Shown here piece by piece: positions 1-8,141 of a stretch of 64,000 nucleotides of DNA; within the stretch, counting starts at the first letter, position 1; every line of letters begins with the position of its first letter. The DNA is taken from the NCBI RefSeq assembly GCF_000423465.1, contig NZ_KE384022.1, forward strand, positions 186,001 to 250,000. Reading direction: 5' to 3'. Origin of the DNA: Propionicicella superfundia DSM 22317. Its GTDB lineage: Bacteria; Actinomycetota; Actinomycetes; Propionibacteriales; Propionibacteriaceae. The position numbers and the translations under genes were made by a program. The notes under the pieces are model-generated. The model did no database searches. It was given only the letters and a program-made list of their open reading frames with translations, and was not told the DNA's origin.

Positions 1-320
1 GCCGGGTCGACCACGAACTCGGCGACCAGGGCGTCGGCGCTGGGGTCCGCGTCGGGATCGGGGCTCGGCCCGACGGCCGCGAACCCGCGGACCCCGCCAT
101 CGCCGTCCACGGCCACGAGCACGCGGAACTGCGCCAGCGGAGGACGCGAGATCGCACGCTCCCAGGCGCTCGCGGCCTCCTGCTCCGGCAGGGCGAGCAG
201 CTCGGCGGCCAGGCCGGCGGGCAGATGGGCGGCCCACGAGCGCCGCTGCACGGCGGCGATCTGGACCGCCTCGCGGGGCAGGGCGAGCCGCACCGCGGTC
301 GGGCCGGAGGGTTTCGTCAC
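1..320 (-). CDS. GNAT family N-acetyltransferase, C-terminus cut by window edge
   Basis: About 106 N-terminal codons are visible; the gene runs off the left end. The start is GTG at 320; the ATG at 328 is in another frame and stops after three codons. The protein begins MTKPSGPTAVRLALPREA, contains QRRSWAAHLP, and reaches a strand reading FRVLVAVDGDGGVRGFAAVG followed by ALVAEFVVDP. This is the usual GNAT order: N-terminal helices, an exposed-loop region, then the beta-4 strand before the acetyl-CoA loop. The acetyl-CoA motif itself lies outside the window, so the substrate cannot be suggested. It is divergent from the M20 gene at 425. The family call rests on fold-like pattern only. Confidence 0.6.
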   Translation of the reverse strand, partial: MTKPSGPTAVRLALPREAVQIAAVQRRSWAAHLPAGLAAELLALPEQEAASAWERAISRPPLAQFRVLVAVDGDGGVRGFAAVGPSPDPDADPSADALVAEFVVDP

Positions 321-411
321 GCGGGCATGCTACCGCCGGCACGCCACATCCCGGTCGCGGGCCTCACCCGACCGCATCGAGGCACGGGCGCCGTCGCCGC
401 GGCCGGCGCAC

Positions 412-417
412 TAGGGT
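412..417 (+). promoter_or_regulatory. Leaderless-type -10 box TAGGGT of the M20 gene
   Basis: TAGGGT ends 7 nt before the GTG start at 425 and no Shine-Dalgarno sequence lies between. This spacing puts the transcription start at or next to the start codon. The same arrangement recurs at several other genes in the window. Confidence 0.5.
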
Positions 418-424
418 CGGGCGT

Positions 425-1699
425 GTGACGGACACCGGAGCGGTCGCGCGGGCCAGGGTGCTCGCCGCGATCGATGTCGACGAGCTCCTCGCCCACCTCG
501 CCTCACTCGTCCGCATACCCAGCGTGACCGGGTCGGCGGCCGAATCGGAACTCCAGCACACGCTCGCCGCCCAACTGGCCGAGCTGGGCCTGGACGTCGA
601 CCACTGGAAACTGGATCTCGACGCCCTGCGCGCCGACCCGGACTACCCGGGCACGGAGACCGAGCGGACCGAGGGATACGGGGTCGCCGCCACGACGGGC
701 GCCGGAGTGCCCGGGCTCATCCTCCAGGGGCATGCGGACGTCGTTCCCGTCGGCGATGCGTCCGCCTGGGCCGATGTGGACCCGTTCGGCGGCGAGATCC
801 GCGACGGATGGCTGTACGGGCGCGGAGCATCCGACATGAAGGCGGGCGTCGCCGCGATCACCGCGGTCGCCCGGGCGCTGCGCCGTTCCGGTGTGCGACT
901 CGCCAAGCCCCTCGCGGTCCACTTCGTGGTCGGCGAGGAGGACGGTGGACTCGGCGCCCTGGCCACGCTTCGTCGCGGCCACACCGGCGAGGCGGCCGTG
1001 ATCCCCGAGCCCACCGACGGGCACCTCATCGTCGCCAATGCCGGCGCACTCACGTTCGAGCTCCGCGTCCCCGGCCTGGCCGCACACGGCAGTTCCCGAC
1101 ACGAGGGGCATTCCGCCTACGAGGCATTCGGCCCGGTCCACGACGCCCTCCGGGTGCTGGAGCGACGTCTCAATGCCGACCCCGATCCGCTCTTCGCCGG
1201 CAATCCGCTCCCCTATGCGCTGTCGATCGGCCGCATCCGCGCCGGGGACTGGTCGAGCACGGTGCCCGACCTGCTGATCGCCGAAGGGCGTCTCGGCGTC
1301 CCGCTGGACAGCGAACCGGCGGACGTCCGGCGCCAGTTCGAAGAGGTCGTCGCGGCTGCCTGCGCACGCGATGCGTGGCTGGCCGGCCACCCCGCCACCG
1401 TGACCTGGCCCGGTGGGCAGTTCGCCCCCGGCCGGCTGCCGGCCGGCCACCCCCTGATCGCCCAGGCCTCGGCCGCCGCGGAGGCCGTCACCGGGCACCG
1501 GCCACGGGTGTGCGCGGCACCGTACGGCAGCGACCTGCGCCTGTACACCCGGGTCGGCGGCATCCCCACCCTGCACTTCGGCCCCGGCGACATCCGCTGG
1601 GCGCACGCCATCGGGGAGCGTGTCCTCGTCGAGCAGGTCGTCGCCGCGACCCGGGCGCTGGCCGTGCTGGCGGTGGAACGCCTGGTCGCCCAGCCCTGA
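425..1699 (+). CDS. M20 family metallopeptidase / ArgE-DapE type deacylase
   Basis: This 424-residue protein is a cytoplasmic zinc amidohydrolase of the M20 family, which removes N-acyl groups or cleaves short peptides. Visible family motifs are GHADVVPVG at about 102-110 (metal ligand H103, helper D105), GRGASDMKAG with bridging D137, catalytic EE at 171-172 in VVGEEDGG, and a C-terminal WAHAIGE with ligand H404. The dimerisation domain occupies roughly 205-320. The length is normal for ArgE/DapE-related deacylases. The start is GTG with a TAGGGT box 7 nt upstream, suggesting a leaderless message. The substrate cannot be read from sequence: there is no arginine or lysine biosynthesis neighbour, and the next gene is on the opposite strand. 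Confidence 0.85.
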   Translation: MTDTGAVARARVLAAIDVDELLAHLASLVRIPSVTGSAAESELQHTLAAQLAELGLDVDHWKLDLDALRADPDYPGTETERTEGYGVAATTGAGVPGLILQGHADVVPVGDASAWADVDPFGGEIRDGWLYGRGASDMKAGVAAITAVARALRRSGVRLAKPLAVHFVVGEEDGGLGALATLRRGHTGEAAVIPEPTDGHLIVANAGALTFELRVPGLAAHGSSRHEGHSAYEAFGPVHDALRVLERRLNADPDPLFAGNPLPYALSIGRIRAGDWSSTVPDLLIAEGRLGVPLDSEPADVRRQFEEVVAAACARDAWLAGHPATVTWPGGQFAPGRLPAGHPLIAQASAAAEAVTGHRPRVCAAPYGSDLRLYTRVGGIPTLHFGPGDIRWAHAIGERVLVEQVVAATRALAVLAVERLVAQP

Positions 1700-1710
1700 C
1701 CGGGCGCCGG

Positions 1711-2856
1711 CTACATGGACTCCTCGACGATCCGCGTGACCTCGGCCTCGGTGAGCACGATCGGATTGCCCTTCATGCTGCTCGCCGCCAGGCCCTGCTT
1801 CACAGCGTCGGGAATCTGCTCGGCGGTCAGCCCCAGTCGAGACAGCGTCCGCACCCCGAGCAGGGAGACCGTCTCGGCGATCCAGGCGATGCCGTCGGCG
1901 GGCTTCGCGGCGGGGTCCCCGGTGAGGATCCGCGCGGCCTCCGCGTAGCGCTCCAGAGCGGGGTTGCCCGGGTCGCGCTCGGTCAGCGCGGCGATGTTCG
2001 CACGGGTGCAGGCGGCGAGCACCGCGGCGCACACCTCTCCGTGCGCACCGCCGGTCATTCCGCCCAGCGGCGCGGCCAGCCCGTGGACCGCACCCAGCTT
2101 CGCGTTCGCCAGAGCCATCCCGCCGAGCAGGCTGCACATGCTCATGTCGGTCCGCGCCGCGACGTCGCTGCCGTCGGCGTAGGCGGCGCGCAGGCCGAGC
2201 GCCGCGCGCCGCAGCCCCTCGCGTGCGAGGAGGTCGGTGAAGTCGTTGGCCTTGCAGGACGTCAGCGGCTCCAGGCACTGCGTGAGGGCGTCGAGCCCGG
2301 CCGACGCGGTGACGGCGGGCGGACATCCGACCGTCAGTTCGGGATCCACGAGCGCCACGGCGGGGATCATCGCCGGGCTGCGAAGGCTGGCCTTCACCTT
2401 GTGCTCGGGCGAGAAGATCGGCGTGTTCGCGGTGACCTCGGCACCCGTGCCGGCCGTCGTCGGCACGGCGATCACGGGCAGGGACCCCGCCGTCAGCGGC
2501 TTCCCGGCGCCGACGACCTCCAGGTAGTCGAGCGGCGCGCCGCCGTTGCCGAGCAGGATCCCGACGGCCTTGGCCGTGTCGACGACCGATCCCCCGCCGA
2601 TGCCGACGATCACGTCGGGGCCGAACTCGGACGCCGCGGCCACGGCTCGCTCGATTCCGGTGACGGTGGGTTCGCCCTGGGTCGGCCACAGGAGCCGCTC
2701 GTCGCCGACCCCGGTGACAAGGTCGCCGTCGGTGTCGATGTGGGTGTCCAGCACGAGGAAGACCCTCGATCCGTACCCCGTGACGATGCCGGGCAGTTGC
2801 CGGACGGCACCGGGCCCGAAGACCACCCGTTGTGCCGTGGTGAAGGTGAAGCTCAC
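1711..2856 (-). CDS. Iron-containing (group III) alcohol dehydrogenase
   Basis: An NAD(P)-dependent oxidoreductase of about 381 residues that interconverts alcohols and aldehydes or ketones. The cofactor loop GIGGGSVVDTAKAVG lies near residue 90 and PTTAGTGAEVT near 135. Of the four usual metal ligands, D (in GLDALTQCLE) and two His (in GAVHGLAAP and GGAHGEVC) are present, but the second ligand position is Gln instead of His. The start is taken as GTG at 2856, because GAGGAG sits 6 nt upstream; an ATG at 2874 would lie inside that ribosome site. It is the last gene of sugar module 1, 46 bp after the SorC regulator, and probably reduces or oxidises a pathway intermediate such as an aldehyde released by the DeoC aldolase. 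That role is inferred from context. Confidence 0.85.
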   Translation of the reverse strand: MSFTFTTAQRVVFGPGAVRQLPGIVTGYGSRVFLVLDTHIDTDGDLVTGVGDERLLWPTQGEPTVTGIERAVAAASEFGPDVIVGIGGGSVVDTAKAVGILLGNGGAPLDYLEVVGAGKPLTAGSLPVIAVPTTAGTGAEVTANTPIFSPEHKVKASLRSPAMIPAVALVDPELTVGCPPAVTASAGLDALTQCLEPLTSCKANDFTDLLAREGLRRAALGLRAAYADGSDVAARTDMSMCSLLGGMALANAKLGAVHGLAAPLGGMTGGAHGEVCAAVLAACTRANIAALTERDPGNPALERYAEAARILTGDPAAKPADGIAWIAETVSLLGVRTLSRLGLTAEQIPDAVKQGLAASSMKGNPIVLTEAEVTRIVEESM

Positions 2857-2902
2857 GATTGTCTCCTCATGCAACGGTGCGTCGCCGTGCCCGACGAGCC
2901 GA

Positions 2903-3835
2903 TCAGGGCTCGCCGACCAGGTACCGCGCGCTCGCGTCGTCCAGGATCATGACGTCCACGAGATCCAGCGAGAGCGCGATCTTGATCGCTTCGTGTTTGT
3001 CGGCGGCGCCGGCAACGCAGATTTTCTGTGGAATGGCCCGGAGCTGGTCCTCGCTGACGGACACGGTCCGATCACTGAGCTCGCGGCAGCAGTTCCTGCC
3101 GGCGTGGTCGAAGTAGCTGATCGAGATGAGGTCGCAGGCGGCTCCGGACGCCCGCAGGGTCTCGACATCGGCCGGCGTGTAGTAGCCGACCAGCTCGATG
3201 GTGGTGCTGGGAGAGAAGGGAGAACCGACGCTGAAGAGGCAGACGTCGGCTGCGGCGGCCTCCTCCAACGGCCCGCGAACCGCCGCGGAGGAGACCAGGA
3301 GCTCCCTGGCCTCGGCGCTCTCGGCGACGGCAGGGGCGAAGATCCGCATCGACGAACCGCCCGTGTTCTGCGCCATCGCCTCGGCGATGGAGTTCGCGTG
3401 GACGTCCAGGCCGGCGTGCACCTGTCCACCGATGAGCGGGATGAACCGCACCCCCGGCATCGGGTCGTCCAGGCAGCGCGCGACCTCGCGCAGCGTCGTC
3501 CCCCATCCCAGCGCCACGGAACTGTCGGCGGTCAGGACCTTCTGGAGGTAGTCGGCGGTCGCCGAGCCGAGCGAGCGCTTGAGGCCGTCGTCGCTGCCGT
3601 CGAGAGAATCGGTCACGATGAACGTCGTCCCGGGGTACAAGGCACGCAGCCGCCGTTCCAGGTGGGGGAAGAACCCGTCGTAGGTGATCGTGATGGACAC
3701 GATCCCCTCGGCCCGTGCCTGCTGCAGCATCCGGGAGACGCGCATTCGCGACAGGTTCAGCTCGTCGGCGATCTGCTGCTGCGTCATCCCCTGCTCGTAG
3801 TACATGTGACTGACGCGGGCGAGGGTGATGTACAT
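2903..3835 (-). CDS. SorC/DeoR-type sugar-binding transcriptional regulator (module 1)
   Basis: A 310-residue regulator of the SorC family (which includes DeoR of Bacillus, EryD and LsrR). The N-terminal helix-turn-helix reads GMTQQQIADELNLSRMRVS at about 17-35, and the remainder is the phosphosugar-binding domain with VALGWGTTLREVA, GGQVHAGLDVH, FSVGSPF and a C-terminal CVAGAADKHEAI. The start is ATG at 3835 with AAAGGAG 8 nt upstream; longer in-frame starts reach into the terminator after deoC and are unlikely. It sits between deoC and the alcohol dehydrogenase, behind a strong hairpin, so it may have its own promoter. It is closely similar in layout and wording to the regulator at 23148-24092. 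The likely ligand is a phosphorylated intermediate of its own pathway. Confidence 0.88.
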   Translation of the reverse strand: MYITLARVSHMYYEQGMTQQQIADELNLSRMRVSRMLQQARAEGIVSITITYDGFFPHLERRLRALYPGTTFIVTDSLDGSDDGLKRSLGSATADYLQKVLTADSSVALGWGTTLREVARCLDDPMPGVRFIPLIGGQVHAGLDVHANSIAEAMAQNTGGSSMRIFAPAVAESAEARELLVSSAAVRGPLEEAAAADVCLFSVGSPFSPSTTIELVGYYTPADVETLRASGAACDLISISYFDHAGRNCCRELSDRTVSVSEDQLRAIPQKICVAGAADKHEAIKIALSLDLVDVMILDDASARYLVGEP

Positions 3836-3922
3836 GGACGACGCTCCTTTGGACTCCGGGGCGAGTTCGGCCTCCCTACTCACCGCCGGCACGAAACTTA
3901 CCTCCCCTCGCGTGGAACGCCT

Positions 3923-3952
3923 GTGCCGGGACGCTCCGTGGCGTCCCGGCAC
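3923..3952 (-). terminator. Hairpin terminator after deoC of module 1
   Basis: GTGCCGGGACGC and GCGTCCCGGCAC form a perfect 12-bp stem with a 6-nt loop, 8 nt beyond the deoC stop. No U-tract follows, as is common in high-GC actinobacteria. It separates the aldo/keto reductase-deoC pair from the regulator gene. Confidence 0.65.
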
Positions 3953-3959
3953 GTACTGG

Positions 3960-4616
3960 TCAGAACTCGGCCAGAATCTGCTTCGTGCGGCTGATCCCCC
4001 ATCGCTGGGCGCCGGCCTCGTAGACCGCCTGGACGTCGGCGAGGTTGGACAGGCCACCGGATGCCTTCACCTTCACGCCCGGACCCGCGGCCCCCTTCAT
4101 GAGGGCGATGTTCTCCGGCGTCGCGCCTCCGGGGACGAACCCGGTGGCGGTCTTGACGAAAGCGACACCGGCATCGGAGGCGATCTCGGTGGCGCGGACG
4201 ATCTGCTCGTTGCTCAGGTAGGCGACCTCGAAGATCACCTTGACCGCGCCCGGTGTCGCCTGGACGACGGCCGCGATGTCGTCATGCACCTTCGCCTCCT
4301 CGCCGGACAGCATGGCGCCGATGTCCATGACCATGTCCAGCTCGACGGCGCCCTGCTCGTAGGCGATCTTCGCCTCGGCGACCTTGGCCTCGGTGGCGTG
4401 GCAGCCGGTCGGGAAGCCGATCACGGTCGCGATGTGGACGTCGGTGCCCGCGAGGATCTCCCGGGCCAGGTCGAGGCGGTGCGGGGAGATGCACACGGCG
4501 CCGCAGCCGACCTCGGCCGCGAATTCGAGACCTTCGCGCAGGTCCGTCATCGTCAGCGTCGGCTTCAGCAGCGAGTGGTCGTTGTTCTTCAAGAACACGT
4601 CACGTGTCAACTTCAT
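3960..4616 (-). CDS. deoC: DeoC-family aldolase (deoxyribose-phosphate aldolase type), module 1
   Basis: A 218-residue class I aldolase with a TIM-barrel fold. DeoC enzymes cleave 2-deoxyribose-5-phosphate to glyceraldehyde-3-phosphate and acetaldehyde through a lysine Schiff base. The key residues are visible: D94 in VELDMVMDIG, Schiff-base K155 in FVKTATGF and K184 in KVKASGG; the substrate loop SLLKPTL is at the N-terminus. The start ATG at 4616 has AAGGAG upstream. It follows the aldo/keto reductase by 29 bp and precedes a terminator hairpin. A second, clearly paralogous copy lies at 25633-26304. Because it sits with FGGY kinase and SorC genes rather than nucleoside phosphorylase, the real substrate may be another phosphosugar. 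Confidence 0.9.
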   Translation of the reverse strand: MKLTRDVFLKNNDHSLLKPTLTMTDLREGLEFAAEVGCGAVCISPHRLDLAREILAGTDVHIATVIGFPTGCHATEAKVAEAKIAYEQGAVELDMVMDIGAMLSGEEAKVHDDIAAVVQATPGAVKVIFEVAYLSNEQIVRATEIASDAGVAFVKTATGFVPGGATPENIALMKGAAGPGVKVKASGGLSNLADVQAVYEAGAQRWGISRTKQILAEF

Positions 4617-4645
4617 GGTTGTCTTTCTCCTTGTCAGGTCGGATG

Positions 4646-5548
4646 TCACGGCACACGCCGGCCGGTCTGCGCCGACCAGATCGCGAACCACTGCTCTTTG
4701 GTGAGCGTGTACTTGAGGGCCTGGAGCGGGCGCTCCACGTACTCCAGCTCGCACGATCCGGTGATCGGGACGAAGCCCACCGGATGCGTGAACAGCCAGG
4801 CGAAGGCGACGTCGTCGATGCGTTCGGCGCCGATCTCCGCGCGGACGCGTTCCAGTTCGTCGCGCACCCGGACCGACACCTCGTCGGTACCGGTGAAGAT
4901 GCGGCCGCCGGCCAGCGGGGACCACACGATCGGGTGGATCCGCTTCGTCAGGGCGTGCTGGATCGTCCGGTCGTCGAAGTTCTCGTGCTGCATCACCGAC
5001 ACCTCGACCTGGTTGGTGATGAGCGGCTGGTCGCAGTAGCTCGCCAGCATGTCGAAATCGAGCGGCTTGTAGTTCGAGACGCCGAAGTGGCCCACCTTTC
5101 CCGACGCGTGCAGCTTGTCGAATGCGCGAGCGGTGGACTCGGGGTCCATGAGGGGATCGGGCCTGTGCAGGAGCAGCAGGTCGATGTGGTCGGTCTGCAG
5201 CTTGCGCAGGGAGGTCTCCACCTGACGCAGGATGTACTCCTCGCTCGTGTCGTAGTACTTCACCCGCGATCCCGACCAGGGATAGACGAGCGTGCACTTC
5301 GTGATGAGCTGCATCCGGTCCCGTAGGGACGGGTTCTTCGCGAGGGCGGCGCCGAACGCCTCCTCGGCTGTGCCTTCGGCGTATCCGTCGGCGTGGTCGA
5401 TCGTCGTGATGCCGCGTTCCAGCACCTGAGGGATGAGGGCGGCGAGGTCATCGACCGTGATGCCCCACTCCGTCCAGCGCCAGAAGCCCCAGGCGACGCG
5501 CGAGAACTGCAAGCCGTCTGCCATCTGAATCCGCAACTTTGCCTCCAT
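4646..5548 (-). CDS. Aldo/keto reductase, module 1
   Basis: A 300-residue NADPH-type aldo/keto reductase with an (alpha/beta)8 barrel. The catalytic tetrad is readable as D51 and Y56 (TTIDHADGYAEG), K84 (LITKCTLVYP) and H128 (DLLLLHRPDP). The C-terminal cofactor-binding stretch WSPLAGGRIF and ITGSCE is present. It resembles the YdhF-type oxidoreductases. The ATG at 5548 lacks a ribosome site. A TTG at 5536 preceded 5 nt by GGAGG, and aligning with the start of the paralogue at 27216, is an equally good start; the difference is four residues. First gene of the leftward unit reductase-deoC; its partner kinase is transcribed divergently from the same 114-bp region. Confidence 0.88.
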   Translation of the reverse strand: MEAKLRIQMADGLQFSRVAWGFWRWTEWGITVDDLAALIPQVLERGITTIDHADGYAEGTAEEAFGAALAKNPSLRDRMQLITKCTLVYPWSGSRVKYYDTSEEYILRQVETSLRKLQTDHIDLLLLHRPDPLMDPESTARAFDKLHASGKVGHFGVSNYKPLDFDMLASYCDQPLITNQVEVSVMQHENFDDRTIQHALTKRIHPIVWSPLAGGRIFTGTDEVSVRVRDELERVRAEIGAERIDDVAFAWLFTHPVGFVPITGSCELEYVERPLQALKYTLTKEQWFAIWSAQTGRRVP

Positions 5549-5561
5549 GACTAGGGCTCAC

Positions 5562-5640
5562 GGGTCTTTCTTAGACCCAACGTGTTCACAATAACACACA
5601 CTGTGCATATGATAAGCCAACGGCTCCAACGGAGGAGCCG
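5562..5640. promoter_or_regulatory. Divergent control region of sugar module 1
   Basis: This region lies between the leftward reductase and rightward kinase. On the + strand TTCACA (5585-5590), a 17-nt spacer and TATGAT (5608-5613) form a convincing sigma-70 promoter for the kinase. Two inverted repeats flank it: GGGTCT/AGACCC at 5562-5567 and 5573-5578, and CGGCTCC/GGAGCCG at 5621-5627 and 5634-5640. TGTGCATATGA at 5602-5612 overlaps the -10 box and recurs with one change (TGTGCACATGA) before module 2, making it a possible SorC operator. The region is noticeably A+T richer than its surroundings. Confidence 0.6.
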
Positions 5641-5662
5641 CAGTTTCGATAGGAGCGCCGTA

Positions 5663-7246
5663 ATGACCAACGCCAATCGGGCCGTGGTCCTGACCGTCGA
5701 CGCCGGGTCGGGCAGCTGCCGAGCGCTGACATGGGATGAGAGTGGCCGGGTCCTGAGCCTGGTCCAGGAAGAGTGGGCCTACGACATCTCCGAGCACCCG
5801 GGAGGTCTCGACTTCAACACCGAAAAGGGCTGGACGTCCATCGCCAACTGCATCAGGGGAGCCCTGGCCGAAGGCGAGTCGACGATCCACCCCGAGGATG
5901 TCGTAGCGGTCACGTGCACGAGCATGCGCGAGGGATTCGTCGTCTACGACAAGGACGGCTCGGAGATCTGGGCCATCCCGAACGTGGACTCCCGCGCGCA
6001 GAAGGAGGCCGCCGACCTGCTCGACGAGGGGTACGGCGAGGAGTTCTTCCGCGAGAGCGGCGACTGGACGTCGCTGGCCGCATCCGCCCGCCTGCGGTGG
6101 ATCAGGAACAACGAGCCCGACCTGTGGAGCCGGGCCGCACACATGACGATGCTCGCCGACTGGGTGCTGTACCGGCTCTCGGGCGAGTTCGTGAGCGACC
6201 CGTCGCTCGGGTCGTCCTCCGCCCTGTTCAACCTCAAGGAACGCGACTGGTCCACGACCATCGCCGACACGCTCGGCATCGGCCACCTGCTCCCGCGCGT
6301 CGCCGAGTCGGGGACCGTGATCGGTCACGTCACAGCCAAGGCCGCCGCCGAGACGGGACTGCGCGAAGGGACGCCCGTCGTCACCGGTGGCGCGGACACC
6401 CAGCTCGGCCTCCTCGGCGCGGGCATCGTGGACAACAAGCAGGTGGGCGTCGTGGGCGGCACCTACTGGCTGACGTCCGGGATCGTCGACAGCCCCATGC
6501 TGGATCCGCAGATGCGTCTGCGCACCCTGTGCCACGCCCAGCCCGGGCAGTGGATGATCGAGGGCTGCGGCTTCGCCCACGGCATGTCGACCCGGTGGGT
6601 CCGCGACGGCCTCGTGCGCGCAGCCAATCCGAGCATCGGCATCGACGACGGCTACCCGTTCCTCACCGAGCTCGCCGGCGCGGTGCCGCCGGGCGCCAAC
6701 GGCGTGCACTACTTCGCGTCCAACGTGATGAACACGCGGTCGTGGAAGCACCCCGTCCCGTCCATCGTCGGGCTGAGCCCGTTCGACATCGACGGCACCG
6801 GCCTCGGCTCGGTCTTCCGCGCGGTGATGGAGGAGGGCACCTATGTCGCCCGCGGGCACAAGGAACTGCTCGAGGACGTGTGGGGCGAGCCGATCACGAA
6901 CGTCGCGTTCGTCGGCGGCCCCTCGCGCAGCGACCTGTGGTGTCAGATGGTGTCCGACGTCCTGAACGTCGACGTGCGGATCCCCGACGTGTCCGAGGGC
7001 ACCTGCCTCGGTGCCGCGCTGTGCGCGCTCGTCGGCGCCGGCGTGTACGCGACGCTGGCCGACGGCGTCCACGCAACCGTGCGGACGGCCAAGGAGCTCA
7101 CTCCGAACGCGGAGGCCGTCGACGCGTACAACGAGCTCTACCCGAAGTGGCGTGCCCTGAACGACCACATGCTCGAAGCGGCCGACAAGGGGCTTGCTCC
7201 GTACATGTGGGTCGGTGCCGGCGCGGCGAGCCCGCTGTCGCAGTAG
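5663..7246 (+). CDS. FGGY-family carbohydrate kinase, LsrK-like
   Basis: A 527-residue two-domain FGGY kinase. The start is ATG at 5663, preceded by AGGAG at 7 nt; upstream in-frame codons overlap the promoter. The N-domain opens with the ATP-phosphate loop VVLTVDAGSGSCRAL. Several blocks match my recollection of LsrK, the autoinducer-2 kinase of enterobacteria: GGLDFNTEKGW, TCTSMREGFVVYD, IWAIPNVDSRA, TMLADWVLYRLSGE and a C-terminal DKGLAPYMW. The FGGY C-domain has VGGTYWL and FVGGPSRSDLW. It is expressed divergently from reductase-deoC and ends at a strong hairpin. LsrK-like sequences in actinobacteria need not act on AI-2: no Lsr transporter, LsrF or LsrG lies nearby. A sugar or sugar-alcohol substrate is more probable. 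Confidence 0.85.
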   Translation: MTNANRAVVLTVDAGSGSCRALTWDESGRVLSLVQEEWAYDISEHPGGLDFNTEKGWTSIANCIRGALAEGESTIHPEDVVAVTCTSMREGFVVYDKDGSEIWAIPNVDSRAQKEAADLLDEGYGEEFFRESGDWTSLAASARLRWIRNNEPDLWSRAAHMTMLADWVLYRLSGEFVSDPSLGSSSALFNLKERDWSTTIADTLGIGHLLPRVAESGTVIGHVTAKAAAETGLREGTPVVTGGADTQLGLLGAGIVDNKQVGVVGGTYWLTSGIVDSPMLDPQMRLRTLCHAQPGQWMIEGCGFAHGMSTRWVRDGLVRAANPSIGIDDGYPFLTELAGAVPPGANGVHYFASNVMNTRSWKHPVPSIVGLSPFDIDGTGLGSVFRAVMEEGTYVARGHKELLEDVWGEPITNVAFVGGPSRSDLWCQMVSDVLNVDVRIPDVSEGTCLGAALCALVGAGVYATLADGVHATVRTAKELTPNAEAVDAYNELYPKWRALNDHMLEAADKGLAPYMWVGAGAASPLSQ

Positions 7247-7252
7247 CCACTC

Positions 7253-7284
7253 GGCGGGCACGGCTCCGCGGGGCCGTGCCCGCC
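7253..7284 (+). terminator. Hairpin terminator after the LsrK-like kinase
   Basis: GGCGGGCACGGC (7253-7264) and GCCGTGCCCGCC (7273-7284) form a perfect 12-bp stem with an 8-nt loop, 6 nt after the stop. The facing response regulator gene ends at 7368, so it may serve both directions. Confidence 0.65.
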
Positions 7285-7367
7285 GACGACGGGTCGCGGT
7301 GCCGTCCTGTTCGGGCGTCCGCCGGGCCGGAGGCGGTTCCGGCAGCGCCTGACGGTGTGAGCGACCC

Positions 7368-8048
7368 TCACGGGTCGAATCGATACCCCATGCCGGGCTC
7401 TGTGATGAAGTGGCGCGGGCTGCCCGGCTCGTCCTCCAGCTTGCGCCGCACCTGCGCGAAGTACACGCGCAGGTAATTGGTCTCCTTCTCGTACCCCGGC
7501 CCCCAGACCTCCGCGAGCAGGCTCGATCCCGGAACCAGCGTTCCGGGATGTCGCACGAGCATCTCGACGAGATGCCACTCCGTGGGCGTGAGCCGGACGT
7601 CGGCACCGCGGTGCGTCGCCCGCTTCGCCGCCAGGTCGAGCGTGAAGGACTCCGTCTCGACGACGGCTCCGGACGGCAGCGTGTTGATGTCGGCTCGCCG
7701 CAGCGAGGCCCGTACCCGCGCCACGAGCTCGTCCATCCCGAACGGCTTCGTCACGTAGTCGTCCGCGCCGGCGTCCAGGGCCGCCACTTTGGACGCCTGG
7801 GCGTCGCGCGCCGACAGCACGATGATCGGCGCCGTGCACCATCCGCGCAGCCCCGCGATGACATCGCCGCCGTCCATGTCGGGCAGTCCGAGGTCGACGA
7901 TCGCGAGATCGGGCGGGTTCGCCGCCGCCGCTCGCAGCGCGGACCCGCCGTCGGACACCGTGTCGACCTCGTAGCCCCGGGCATGCAGATTGATGGACAG
8001 CGCCCGGCGCAGCGCCGGCTCGTCCTCGACGATCAGCAGCCGCGGCAT
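7368..8048 (-). CDS. kdpE: OmpR-family response regulator, KdpE type
   Basis: A 226-residue two-component response regulator. The receiver domain (1-118) has acidic pocket EDE at 8-10, phospho-acceptor D52 and K101. The C-terminal winged helix (about 130-226) carries LTPTEWHLVEMLVRHPG and ends RHFITEPGMGYRF, which is characteristic of KdpE. The start ATG at 8048 has GGAGGTG upstream. Its natural partner is probably the Kdp-type histidine kinase at 12326-13729, encoded on the same strand but separated by a three-gene operon running the other way. No kdpFABC is present in the window. The nearby potassium-importer gene is the likely target. Confidence 0.88.
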   Translation of the reverse strand: MPRLLIVEDEPALRRALSINLHARGYEVDTVSDGGSALRAAAANPPDLAIVDLGLPDMDGGDVIAGLRGWCTAPIIVLSARDAQASKVAALDAGADDYVTKPFGMDELVARVRASLRRADINTLPSGAVVETESFTLDLAAKRATHRGADVRLTPTEWHLVEMLVRHPGTLVPGSSLLAEVWGPGYEKETNYLRVYFAQVRRKLEDEPGSPRHFITEPGMGYRFDP

Positions 8049-8141
8049 CGGCCACCTCCAGTGACACGGTCATGGTGGGTCGTCGCCGGTTCCCCGGCTG
8101 AAGGCGAGCGTACGCCCCCGACGGATGCCGCGCCCTTCCGG

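Noticed and set aside
503-2689. Open frame of 728 codons on the minus strand antisense to the M20 gene
   Set aside because: Arg/Gly-rich composition typical of high-GC antisense frames; the M20 protein and iron dehydrogenase account for the codon pattern.
2857-2874. ATG at 2874 as start of the iron alcohol dehydrogenase
   Set aside because: The GAGGAG ribosome site lies inside this extension and is ideally spaced to GTG at 2856.
1711-7246. A complete lsr (AI-2 uptake and processing) operon
   Set aside because: No LsrACDB transporter, LsrF or LsrG; DeoC here is the deoxyribose-phosphate type rather than LsrF.
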